Shown here: piece by piece, positions 54,576-64,000 of the stretch
Numbering within the stretch: position 1 is the first letter of the stretch
Layout of the letters: each line of letters starts with the position of its first letter
Source of the DNA: Cliona cf. orientalis
Taxonomy: Eukaryota > Porifera > Demospongiae > Clionaida > Clionaidae
Assembly: GCA_963930775.1 (NCBI GenBank)
Contig: OZ005689.1
Span: 27,974,044 to 28,038,043, forward strand
Direction of reading: 5' to 3'
Length of the DNA stretch: 64,000 nt
Translations under genes and position numbers: made by a program
Notes under the pieces: model-generated
Database searches by the model: none
Told to the model about the DNA's origin: nothing
What the model saw: only the letters and a program-made list of their open reading frames with translations

Positions 54576-55138
54576 TCAAAGACTGAGAGAGCAGTCTAAT
54601 AATAGCTGTTCCAACTCAGTTTGTTTCGTTACCAATTCATCCGTTTCGGCTAGATCCAGCGACATCAGCTCCGTCTTTTTAGCAAAGAGATCCCTTTTGC
54701 TATCTCCCAGTTGTTCTTCATGTAACCGCAACCGATGGATATCCTTGGCATCTCCAGTTAGGGCACCTACTGCAACATTGACTGCTGATAGGCATTCCTG
54801 AATCTACTTCAGTTCGTGCGTGAGGAGCATATGACTTTCGATCCTGTGGTCAGGTGGTTTGAGTGTTGCAATCACCTTCTGAATACGAAGGGTCATAGAT
54901 GCCACGAGATCATCGTGATGGTCGAGAGTGGCGTGTTCTGGTTCCTGCTCATCGACGACGTCGACCATGGACATGTGTAGATCCTTGAAATCTGTAACAC
55001 ACGTCTTGAGTTTCGACAGAAGTTGTCTTGCATTCTCAACAGTGCTGACAGACGGGTCTCAATGCGAGTTATAGAGGCCTTCACGATGCCTCTTCTCTTA
55101 CGAAAGTTGGCAAGTGCACGCTTGTCGTCATCGGCCAT
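54576..55138 (-). pseudogene. BEL/Pao-like gag N-terminal region
   Basis: Starts ATG at 55138 with MADDDKRALANFRKRRGIVK then ASITRIETRL, matching the R-G-x-V-K-A-S-I-T-R start typical of BEL/Pao polyproteins. After a +1 shift near 55060 it continues STVENARQLLSKLKTCV, TDFKDLHMSMVDVVDEQEPE and LDHHDDLVASMTLRIQKVI. A TAG lies at 54806-54804, then the frame resumes (LRLHEEQLGDSKRDLFAKK) to a stop at 54576. The helical, acidic pattern agrees with that region. No LTRs or pol domains are adjacent. Confidence 0.55.
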
Positions 55139-55502
55139 TGTTTACAATGATATAATCGAACCGATTGCCACGTGGTTGTTGATAGATTTTTCGCAAGTTC
55201 AACGAATCTATTGTAGACGATTCAATTCCGAACTAGAACTATAAATGCTATCTGGTAAACAACTATCCGGCTCGAAGGACCAATAAATGTTGAGTCCCCA
55301 CTCAGATGCAACTAGATTCACATACTCACTAAAACATGCACTTCATCAAATCTTGCCATACTGTATTCTAATTATACGACAATGAAAATTTGCACAAATC
55401 AAATGCAAAGTTTAAAGGTGAGCAAACAACCTAGTCAGCATAAGCAAGTTCAAAGGTGAGTCATAGATAGTTAGCACAGACAATGAATAAGTATACACAA
55501 CA

Positions 55503-56126
55503 GCGCGTTGTTAGTAGCTTAGGTCGAAATTTGTCTAAGTCCAGATTTTGTCATACAATGTCATGTCCGAACAACCCTTCTTCTAACTGTTCCTGTCTTC
55601 TATGGAGGCTAGTCGTGCTATACGATGGCGAAATAAGCCTTCATTTTGACCCACCTAGTCGGCACAGCCGCTGTACCCGGAGTCCGTTGCTATGGGTGCT
55701 AATTAGAATTCTCTACCTAGATACAGCTAGATTCATCGAACTACTGTACCTTCGCTCACCTTTTTAGCTTCTTGGGCATCTAAGAACAATCGGCTGTCGT
55801 TGTCAACAACGAAATTCAACTTTTGCTCAATCTTTACATTCATTCCGAACGGCTCCGCCCAGGTCCATTTAATTGATTTCCGTGTCACGCATAGTATGCG
55901 CAAACGCCATATGCGTGCATAGCAACGCCATTAGACCGTAATTTCTCGATTATTGGGGGCTGGGGTGTGGTGCGATCGCAAACAAAGCGCTGTATCTCAA
56001 CAACGAAGCGTGCGATCGGCCTAAGACTTGAACGCGGGTTAGCTCTATGCTATAGCTTATCAACCATGCATCGGTCAATTTTCTGAAAAAATCCCATATG
56101 GAGGATTTTCCCAAATCCGGTCACAT
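55503..56126. mobile_element. MITE-A, left-truncated copy
   Basis: Same orientation as the 50.2-kb copy. It starts inside it (GCGCGTTGTTAGTAGC), lacking about 60 bp of the left end, and ends GGATTTTCCCAAATCCGG + TCACAT. The exon-like module is at 55868-55760 (minus) with a GTGAGC donor. Confidence 0.85.
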
Positions 56127-56749
56127 GTGACCGTCTATGGGAAAACCCGCCATATGGGATTTTTTGTGAAAATTGAGTTTGATAAGCTCTACCATAGAGC
56201 TAAGTTTCAGACCGACTGTGCGCTTGGTTGTGGAGATACAGAGCTTTTTTTGCCATTGCGCCACACCCCCAATATTCGAGAAATTACAGTGTAAAGGCTG
56301 CACGCGTATGTTGTTTCCACATACTACGCGTGAAGCGGAAACCAATTAAATGGACCTGGGCGGAGCCGTTCGAAATTAACGTAAAGATCGAGCAAGGGTC
56401 GGATTTCAATGTTAACAACGGTCTCCAATTTTTCTTTGATGCCCAAGAAGCTAAAAAGGTGAGCGAATGTACAGTAGTTCGATGAATCTAGCTATACCTA
56501 GATAGAGAATTCTAATTACTGCCCATAGCAACGGGCTCCGTGTACGGCAGCTGTACTGACCAGGTAGGTCAAAATGAAGGCTTATTTCGCCTTGTTTACC
56601 CTCCATACGCGGTGGCAACAGTTAGTAGGAAGGGTTCTTCGACATAAATTTGAGGACTTTGACATTTTTCGACCTGAGGTACTGAAAACGCGCATTGCGC
56701 GAATAGCACGCGGATCCCATATGCCGGGTTTTCCCGTAGACGGTCACAT
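56125..56749. mobile_element. MITE-A, inverted copy
   Basis: Begins ATGTGACCGTCTATGGGAAA and ends TTTTCCCGTAGACGGTCACA. The interior is the reverse complement of the other copies, with the exon-like module now on plus (56350-56458, donor GTGAGC). It abuts the previous copy at the shared palindrome GGTCACATGTGACC and interrupts the 3' part of the P-like transposase pseudogene. Confidence 0.85.
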
Positions 56750-57313
56750 ATGTGTGTGTACGTATGGGGTATGCATTCAGTATTGGAGTGTACATACTTC
56801 GCCATGAGAGGAATTTCTTCTGATTGGGGTTGATACTGGATCTAAATTGTTAGGTGTTAATGTATCATATTGAGTGTCTTTATGGTACGTGTGCATACAT
56901 GTACCTCGTTCGATGATATCTTCTAGCCATCTACAGAAAAATGCATATCCCTTTGTCTATATTTCATGTTGCTCTGATATGACCCCACTATGGTGAAGTA
57001 ATCCTCTTTCAAAAATTAGATTACAAGCTTCCAAAAACTGTAGAGAACACTTAGCACTTCGAATGTCGGAAGCAGTTGTACTTGTGTAAGAGTGTAACTC
57101 AGTCAGTACATTCTTTTGCTATTATAGATAATATTATAATTCATATTAGTAGAGTAGTAATAATTAATGGCCTAATAATTGTACCTGCATTGTTTTGGCT
57201 GGTGCTACGTTTAGCTTCGTCCAAGAATCATGAATGACATGGATCTCTCTAAGTTTTGGTACATTCTTGCCAATCCTTTTGCCATCTTTTCATATACATG
57301 TCCTATTAGTACA

Positions 57314-57738
57314 TACCGTATTACCTCTAATTTAACGGACACCAGAAAAATAATTATTTTGGCCAATGTCCGCTATAATTAGAGCACACGAAAATAGTTG
57401 GCGTTCGAAGTGTCCGATGAATTAGAACACGCTTTCACGCATGCGCATTCGGTCAAATGGGCGTGCGATCGACCAGCTGCAGAGATCGAGTAAACGAGAC
57501 GGTACCTGGAGCTCCCTGTTCATGGTGGGAACGAGAACAACTCGCCTCCTTCATACACTGATATGGGTATAGGTAGCGCGCTAGCCGAGCTGTCCGCATT
57601 AGAACAACGATGTCCGGATGATTAGAACAACAAAAATTCGTACTTCGTTGACTGTCCGGTGTAGTTAGAGGTAAATAAATAATTCAAAATGGTGTCCGGA
57701 TAATTAGAGATGTCCGTTAAATTAGAGACAATACGGTA
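57314..57738. mobile_element. MITE with TACCGTATTACCTCTAATTT termini
   Basis: TACCGTATTACCTCTAATTT + AACGGACA faces TGTCCGTTAAATTAGAGACA + ATACGGTA (26 of 28 match), with TA at both edges. It lies between two exons of the P-like pseudogene. The interior repeats GTGTCCG(G/A)-type words. Confidence 0.9.
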
Positions 57739-57880
57739 ATATAGTTAAGTATGCTAATATGTCGACTTGCCTGAATTGCTCTCCATTCAAATACAGTTCC
57801 GTTAAAAACTTGAAATTCTTAGTGCCACCACTCCGAGAAGAAAAAAGGGCATTTATCATATTTTTCAGCTATAACAATAC

Positions 57881-58303
57881 ATATGTGATAGGATATGAGA
57901 AAAGGTACCTTATCGCACAAAACACGATTTTTTACCGCTTTTCAAACTTTCACCATTCCAAGGTCTCAAGAGCCTTAGCTTTTCACTTGGCTTTTAGGTA
58001 GTTTGGGCCTTCTACTCACAGATCCAACGTTAGAAGCCTGGGCAAGCCTCCTGTCCCGAGTGGCGAGCCACCAAAGTGAGGCATAAAACGGGGATTTTCG
58101 AACGCGATCGACAAGTGCGCTCGCCCCGCCCACACCGGAATTGGGCGGGGCTCGCAACTCGTAGTGAGTGTAGCAGGATGATGGAAGAATATTCATGCCA
58201 AGTTTGAAATTCATAGCTGCTATGGTTCCAGATATATAAACGTGTGAATATGCAAATTCGGAAAATGCGTGATAAGGTCCCTTTTCTCATATCCTACCAC
58301 ATA
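57881..58303. mobile_element. MITE-C, copy 2 (opposite orientation)
   Basis: Ends ATATGTGATAGGATATGAGA and TCATATCCTACCACATACGC. The interior is the reverse complement of the 49.4-kb copy (GGGCGGGGCTCGCAACTC, CATAGCTGCTATGGTTCC). It lies between the PSHQ and LKNMINAL blocks of the P-like pseudogene, in what looks like an intron whose acceptor (TTATAG) is intact and whose donor (CAA|ATAAAC) is not. Confidence 0.85.
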
Positions 58304-59970
58304 CGCAAACGTTTTATTATTGTAAAGAATAGGCTGCTAATTAATTTTGTTTATTTGATGACTAGGGTATACAATCCAGTAGATGAGGTTTGGAGGATTG
58401 AATGGATTTTCAAAGCATGGTGCTGGCACTGGATAACCACTCTGGATGGAGTCGCTACTCTAAGCACCAGAATGACTGCCTGAAGTGCACTTGATAGTAG
58501 TGAGGTTTGTAGACGCTCCATCGCACACTATACCGGAGGTTTCAGCCCACACAGCTGAAACAGTTTGTTTCAAAAACACAAGCAATGGTAAACTTTCTCT
58601 TCCACTTGAAGTGAAGTATGGCCCAATGATATCAAATTTGGATGTGAGATCTCTCCACAAAATTTGCAGAACATAGATAATCTGCTCGGTCTTGGTGTCC
58701 TCATCATACGTCATGTAGATATCGTGTAGAGAGCTCATATCCTCTGGACTCATTGCTAGACCAATTATCTGCTGATTCCTGGAATTCCACATTAGCCTTG
58801 ATACAACTTTCACTTCATCAAAAACAAGCACACCATCCCCTCGGGGCACCTTCAATCCTTTCTGTTGTTGCTCTTCCTTGAATGCAGCATATAGCTTTGA
58901 TAAACAGCCTCTTCCATTGGCCCAGGCCCAGATAAGAATGCACCTGTTACATGCACATAATTATTAATATTAATAAATTTTACACATCCCACTGAATAAT
59001 CATGCACATTCCACAGAGAGAGAGAATGGAGGGTTCTGGAAATATCACAATTCATTTTGTGTACTGTGTCGTGCGATCAAACGTGTATAGTGGTGACCGT
59101 GTAAGGCAGCCACCTCCTCATTACAGTCATTCAGTGGCAACTCCAAACATACATCTTGGCAAATCTATAACTAATAACCATTGATTTTTTGCCCCATGGT
59201 GATAACTAGAGACAGGTTTTACTGTATGTATGTACATGTATTGTCCATAATAATTGTATCAACCAATATTACCTGTGTATCTCTGTAGGATCGCTTTGGA
59301 AGGAAGGTTAAGGATTCCAGCTAATTGAATGATTGCAGGAATGTGTATCATAGTATAAAATTGATAGGGCTCCATCGGTTACCTCGGTTCCCGGTTTCTG
59401 TATTATATACTCTTAATTAAACTAATGATTTAATATACATGTGTATGACATAGTCAAGGTGAATTGATCAGACTAAAACTGCTTTTTAAGATTGTGCTTG
59501 TCATTCTCCCATGTCTTTCGAATATCTGTGCCAACTCAATGAGCGTCGGCCTCTGCAAAAACACCCTCTAACTTGCTACATCCATGGCTTTCCAAAGCTG
59601 ATACAACCTGGCACATCTTGTCATGGTGTGAATCATCAAGTACAACATCTTGTGGCTCGTAATTTCTTAATGCTTGTTTTTCGTGAGTGTTCATCCTCTG
59701 TTCCTTTAGACTGTTAGGGGATAAGTATTTGAGGGGGAAATGTGAAGATGGTTGGATGTGCTTCATTTTTGAGTTGGTTGGTGCCTGAGAAATGCGCTCG
59801 GATGCTTGACGCAAACGTTTACGTAGCTCCTTACATGCCGAACACATACTTTCACAAGATTTATCTGCTAAAGGTGCATTTTTTGGTACTCGAAACCAAT
59901 TACGACATTTACAAGAATCGATCCTCTCAATAGGACTGGTAGCAATTCTGACATTCTTTAGATCATATCG

Positions 59971-60282
59971 CATAGTTGCCAAGTGTCCCGGTTTGGCCGG
60001 GACAGTCCCGGATTTTGGGCCTATGTCCCGGTTGTGTCCCGGTTTACCTGATTTTGCAGCATTGTCCCGGAATCCAGCTCGATTGCACAAATGGAGGTGT
60101 GGCACAAGCATAAACTCAGTATATTATCGAATTTCAGTCCATATATCTCGATGTTTAGTGGGTGTGGCAGTACATAATCGCCCGAAAGTGGGTGTGGTCT
60201 CCCAAAAGTGGGCGTGGTCCGTAAAATTTCGCGCACATTAATTACTGTCTCGGTCTCTCTTCTTATAAACTTGGCAACTATG
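59971..60282. mobile_element. MITE with CATAGTTGCCAAGT termini and GTCCCGG repeats
   Basis: Perfect 14-bp ends CATAGTTGCCAAGT / ACTTGGCAACTATG. ATATCG directly flanks both sides (59965-59970, 60283-60288) as a target-site duplication. The interior repeats GTCCCGG at least four times and GTGGGTGTGG-type words. It splits the P-like pseudogene just before its YDLKNVRIATSP block. Confidence 0.9.
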
Positions 60283-60289
60283 ATATCGA

Positions 60290-60810
60290 ATTACGTCTCG
60301 GTGATATTCAGTATACACTAAGCCCTCACTTTTGGCTGATTGTGGAATGTGATTCAGTAGTAACCACTAATTACGTTATCTTGCATTTGCGGTGCTTCAC
60401 GCGCGCCGTGCCATATATTGTAGTGTATCGGCAACACCCACACTTACTCTTCGTGACGTCACAAGGTCCTGAGGCCGGCCAGAAGCAAGAGAAAAGTGGT
60501 CCAGGTCGACATTTTGCAAGTTCATATTCAACACGAGCAAGGGATTTAGCCAAGGATATTGCACTGGACAACTCTTTGAGGTCAAACTGTCCATGTGATC
60601 TTCATATGACTTGGCTCTGACCTTTCGCATCAGGTTGTCCAGTAAGCTGAAATCGAGCTAGCCATGCACAAGTGTGGCGATTGATTAGTGAGCGATCGGC
60701 TCCATATCTCAACAATGAAGACAGTTGAAGAAACGAAACTTCTTCCATCCTTTAGTAGAGTTGTAAAACTATTCTCTGTGTGAGTCTGCTAGTCTACAGA
60801 GCTGTTTATA
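60290..60810. other. Non-coding stretch
   Basis: No exon of the P-like gene could be placed here. A short direct repeat TCGCATCAGGTTGTCCAG (60627-60644) recurs at 61577-61594. Confidence 0.5.
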
Positions 60811-60811
60811 C

Positions 60812-61444
60812 TACCGTGTTTATTCTAATAGAACGCAAGTAAAAAAAATAATTTCAAATCTGGTTTGCGCACAATTAGAGTCAAAACAATTCCAGGAAGT
60901 GAATTTTCTTGCGTTAATTAGATGATGTTGCGTTGTAATAGAATAATTAGCATAGCTTTGAGCGACGACGTATAGTGGCTATCGAAGGTATCGTCGTACC
61001 TGTGCCCCTGGCCCCGATCATCACGAGGGTAGCCCGAGAAAGGCCTTCTTGACAGCCGCGCCGCATAGTTAGCGATGCCACTGAATCGTGCTGATCGCAG
61101 CCTGAGGCCCTGGCTGCTGGACTTAGTGCAGTTCCAAGTAAGGTCAGTCCTGAGTGTAGTTTAGTACCCTCATGAACGACAAACGACACTTGCAATTCGG
61201 TTAACTATAGCTAGCAACGAGTCCAAGAGACTCAGACAGAGCGAGATACTGAGCAGGTGTGGTTTACTGTGCAGCATGCGGTTTGCGCATGTGCAATAGC
61301 CTCACCTTAGCACTATTGCGCTAATTGGATTCATAGAAAATAATTACAGACAGTCGCTTCCGTTCTAATAGAATACAAACAATTCCTGGAATTGAATTTT
61401 CTTGCGGTAATTGGATCATGCGTTCTATTAGCATAAACACGGTA
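60812..61444. mobile_element. Inverted-repeat element with TACCGTGTTTATTCTAATAG termini
   Basis: TACCGTGTTTATTCTAATAG + AACGCA faces TGCGTTCTATTAGCATAAAC + ACGGTA, with TA edges. About 633 bp. Internal copies of the subterminal motif (GAATTTTCTTGCG) suggest a nested or double element. Related to 37719-37884. The minus ORF inside is not supported. Confidence 0.85.
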
Positions 61445-62159
61445 TGATAGTATGTTATTGAATGTATAGATTTTCACTTTTCATGATCTTATAATTCTAC
61501 AAATTAGTCAACCAAATATACTATACTGTTAGTGTTACTCTCCTTCCAGCTGAAGTATGAAAGCCTCAGCAGTCTTCGCATCAGGTTGTCCAGAATGTTG
61601 AAAATGAGTCGACCAAACATTTACGGCCGATATTCGGCCGTGTATAGCGAGGTAGCTACGCTTTGGACACAAACTGGGCGTGCCCATATGTTGTTTAGCT
61701 AGTCTTCTTACAGTCTGCTGTGTTTCAAACCCCAAGAATATACCAGTAGCCAGAAACTAAACTTTTTTATCATGCATGTTGACCGCGATCGCAGCCTCCA
61801 TATGTTCAATACAGCAACCGCAATCCGGAAGTGATCAGGCAAAAGCGAGGGCTTAGCGTATACTGACTGGTATTCCTTCTTATCTAGCCTGGGACAAAAC
61901 TTTATATCTTTACTAACTAATCTGGTACAAATTTCTTTGAATTGCTCTAGTTGATCAACCGTACCTGTTTCTATGGTATCAAGCAAAACCTAATAGTATA
62001 ATAACAATTATTATGACCACGGTAATTATTGTATTACTAATTATTTTACATACTTGTGACTGGTAATCTCCACTGTTATCTAGAACAAATAATAATCTTG
62101 AAATGTATCCTACTGGAGGAGGATGATGATGCACCTTCTTTTTAGTTACAGTAAGGATT

Positions 62160-62283
62160 GCATTTCCTTCATGAATACACTCAAATCAAGGCTATAGTAG
62201 CAACTGTTTACAACAGTTGTTGCATTTCCTTCATGAATACACTCAAATCAAGGCTATAGTAGCAACTGTTTACAACAGTTGCT
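62160..62283. repeat. 62-bp tandem duplication with hairpin
   Basis: GCATTTCCTTCATGAATACA + CTCAAATCAAGGCTATAGTA + GCAACTGTTTACAACAGTTG is present twice with almost no change. Each unit ends in an inverted pair (AGCAACTGTT / AACAGTTGCT or TGTT) around TAC. Confidence 0.95.
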
Positions 62284-62439
62284 ACCATGGAAAAGTCAGT
62301 GAGTCGAGTTTCTTGGATACAGGTTCCTGCTCTTGAGAGGTTGCGCAATCACGCTGTAGTGATCTCTTTGAGCGGGTTGGTGTTTTAGTGATTCCGGGCA
62401 GTTGTAAGTTGTAAGGTTACTAGTTGGCTCAACAAACAG

Positions 62440-63330
62440 GCCAAAAGCCGTGGAGATCGCCGGATTGGTGGGGCTACTGCCATAACACTGCACATGGTCA
62501 ACCAAAATATTTCAGCGCTTATCATTGCGCACGATTTTTACACTGGCAACCACTACCTGCATGAACAAGCACGTGGTTTACATGCCAGACATTTGTGGTG
62601 AGTTTGTGTGTAAGATTGTGTAACTTAACCTCTGTACTTGGCAAAGGGTGTTTGCACACAGCAGTACAGTTCATATACTCTTGCCGCAACTGAAGACGGC
62701 TGCCAAGAAGGGATTCAAAGAGCAAGGTGACAGCAAAACATGTCAAATAAAAACTTGACAGTGTCTGTGTGGCAAGACAAGAAGAGAGTAAGTGTAATAG
62801 CTACTGATTCTGACCCTACGAAACCAGAATTTGTGCAACGTAAACAAAGATGGAACCTCACATATATTCCCTTGCCCTTCAGCAATAGCTGACTACAACC
62901 GCTGTATGGGTGGGGTCGATTCAAATAACCAGTTATGAGGGTACTACCATGTCAGGCTGAAATGTCAGTATATCTTCTGGTTCCTTTTTGACCTAATGGT
63001 TACAGTTTTATTCTATGCCGTAATTGTACTGACCTTCCCATCAAGACGGTAAACGATTTCCGAGTAGCTCTTACAAAAGAGCTCATTGGAGACTACGCCT
63101 CGAGGAAGAGACCCGGCCGTGCCTCAAAGATTCCAGCTGCAAGGAGCTTCTGCCAATCTTACTTCCCGGTCTGAGGGATGGCGTTGTCATCACTGCTACC
63201 AAAATAACAAGGAAAGGCATCAATTAGTGTGGAAGTGCAGAGTGCGATGTCTTCCTGTGACATAATGGTGAGGATGACTGTTTTCGTGAGTACCATCTAT
63301 GCTACAGCCCCTCCTGTGATAACCAATACT
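62440..63330 (+). pseudogene. PiggyBac transposase pseudogene
   Basis: Plus-strand blocks: RIGGATAITLHMVNQN and HDFYTGNHYLHEQ (the D-N-F-Y-T-S region), LPQLKTAAKKGFKEQGDS, then VSVIATDSDPTKPEF and RWNLTYIPLPF. IADYNRCMGGVDSNNQL (the catalytic YN..MGGVD motif) is followed by YYHVRLKCQYIFWFLFDLM. Near 63040-63110 other frames give LPIKTVNDFRVALTKELIGD and YASRKRPG. The C-terminal Cys/His domain is WRCHHCYQNNKERHQLVWKC, then CDVFL-stop-HNGEDDCFREYHLCY. At least three frameshifts and several stops. It probably inserted next to the P-like element. Confidence 0.75.
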
Positions 63331-63811
63331 ATATTTACACACAGTTCGGTTCTGGCACAGTCCGGTGTGGATCGGAACGGTACACTTCGGAACCGTACCC
63401 GATACCCGTTCATACGTTTGCATATGCGTGCGATTTAAACGAGAATTGGTGACCTTCGACCCACAGCACCTGGTGTGCATTTAGCAGAAATATTCAACCA
63501 GAGAAGGCAGCGGGCACTTGTTGCCATATGATTGAGCCAGGATTCCGAAAGGCGGTTAATTTCTATTACGAGCGAACGTTTGCATCATGCTACCGCCATT
63601 CGTAGGTATTTGAAGGATCTCAGACGCAAGTTAACACTAACAAGGATACAATTATGCATGGTTATTTTCATGCTCAGTCTTTGTCATCACAAACTATCAG
63701 AAGTGTCTGGTCGCTACCGAGGTATACTATGGTTCCCCAGACGGTCGCCAAAATCGCTATTTGCGATTATCCAGTGGCTTTTAGCGATTATCTAGTCGTG
63801 CTGATCGCCAA

Positions 63812-64000
63812 ATGTGACCGGATTTGGGAAAACCCTCCGTAAGGGATCCGCGCAATGCGCGTTTTTAGTAGCTCTGGTCGAAATTTGTCAAAGTCCAGAT
63901 TTTGTCATATACATGTCGAACAACCCTTCTAACTGTTGCCGTTGTCTACGGAGGCTAATTGTGCTATACAAAGGCGAAATAAGCCTTCATTTTGACCCAC
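63812..64000. mobile_element. MITE-A, partial copy cut by the window edge
   Basis: ATGTGACCGGATTTGGGAAA + ACCCTCCGTAAGGGATCCGC, then TAGCTCTGGTCGAAATTTGT and GCGAAATAAGCCTTCATTTT, as in the 50.2-kb copy. The exon-like module would lie beyond the window. Confidence 0.85.

Larger units (their letters stand above)
56760..62080 (-). pseudogene. P-element-like transposase pseudogene, fragmented by MITEs
   Basis: Minus-strand blocks in correct order: 62080-62055 (NSGDYQSQ, GTATGT donor); 61989-about 61860 (VLLDTIETGTVDQLEQF, KFCPRLDKKEY); about 59970-59536 (YDLKNVRIATSPIERI, WFRVPKNAPLADK, HFPLKYLSPNSL, TGA at 59538); about 59415-59270 (RGNRWSPI, LNLPSKAILQRYTG); 58943-58355 (GDGVLVFDEVKVVSRLMW, LWRDLTSKFDIIGPYFTS, GIVCDGASTN, TAG at 58462, ENPFNPPNLIYWIVYPSHQ); 57868-about 57775 (LKNMINALFSSRSGGTKNF); about 57300-57185 (DSWTKLNVAPAKTMQ, GTACAA donor); about 57120-56760 (SLQFLEACNLIFERGLL, KGYAFFCRWLEDII, FLSWR). 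FDE and CDGAS supply catalytic-type acidic residues; the layout fits the P-element/THAP9 superfamily. Stops, frameshifts and inserted elements show it is dead. The THAP domain was not found. Confidence 0.7.

Noticed and set aside
54576-55138. Host coiled-coil gene
   Set aside because: The N-terminal RGIVKASITR pattern and gag-like helices fit BEL/Pao better, and a frameshift plus a stop break the frame.
60342-60630. THAP domain exon for the P-like pseudogene
   Set aside because: ORFs here contain some cysteines, but the C2CH spacing and the AVPTF-type end are not seen.

Overview
This window is eukaryotic, from a repeat-rich metazoan genome. Recognisable coding stretches are split by short introns with GT-AG borders (down to about 49 nt), one locus is a TRAF-type RING/zinc-finger/MATH protein, and the base composition is AT-leaning with many TACATGTA-type words. 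A marine invertebrate is likely. I favour a sponge because several transposon proteins look like those I know from sponges and cnidarians, but that is an inference.

Layout. 0-2.5 kb: a broken multi-exon gene (minus) of a transposon-associated DUF7869-like family. 3.8-7.8 kb: coding remnants including a Pif1/Helitron-type helicase piece, then a 3.2-kb unit that recurs at 23.3-27.0 kb with different nested insertions. 8.3-9.6 kb: TRAF-like gene (minus). 10-18 kb: mainly MITE-like inverted-repeat elements, microsatellites and isolated candidate exons. 18.6-20.2 kb: a proline-rich/coiled-coil gene (minus) ending in a coding minisatellite. 27.2-31.3 kb: Mutator-like transposase followed by an Ulp1-type cysteine protease (plus), broken by frameshifts. 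31-38 kb: paralogous fragments shared with 16-23 kb. 38-44 kb: a 160-aa ORF, candidate exons and several MITEs. 44.2-46.9 kb: a nearly intact hAT transposon with 15-bp terminal inverted repeats.

49-64 kb is a transposon graveyard. It holds a hAT (ZMYM1/DUF4371-like) pseudogene, coiled-coil and BEL/Pao-like gag remnants, a large P-element-like transposase pseudogene (about 56.8-62.1 kb, minus) broken up by at least four inverted-repeat elements, and a PiggyBac pseudogene (plus). One inverted-repeat family, called MITE-A here, has four copies in this part and a diverged fifth at 2.6 kb. Three of them carry an exon-like module (ATG through a GTGAG splice donor), which is the most unusual feature of the window.

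Most loci are decayed mobile elements. The best candidates for host genes are the TRAF-like gene, the proline-rich/coiled-coil gene and some isolated exons, and none is complete here. Exon borders were read by eye and are approximate where stated.
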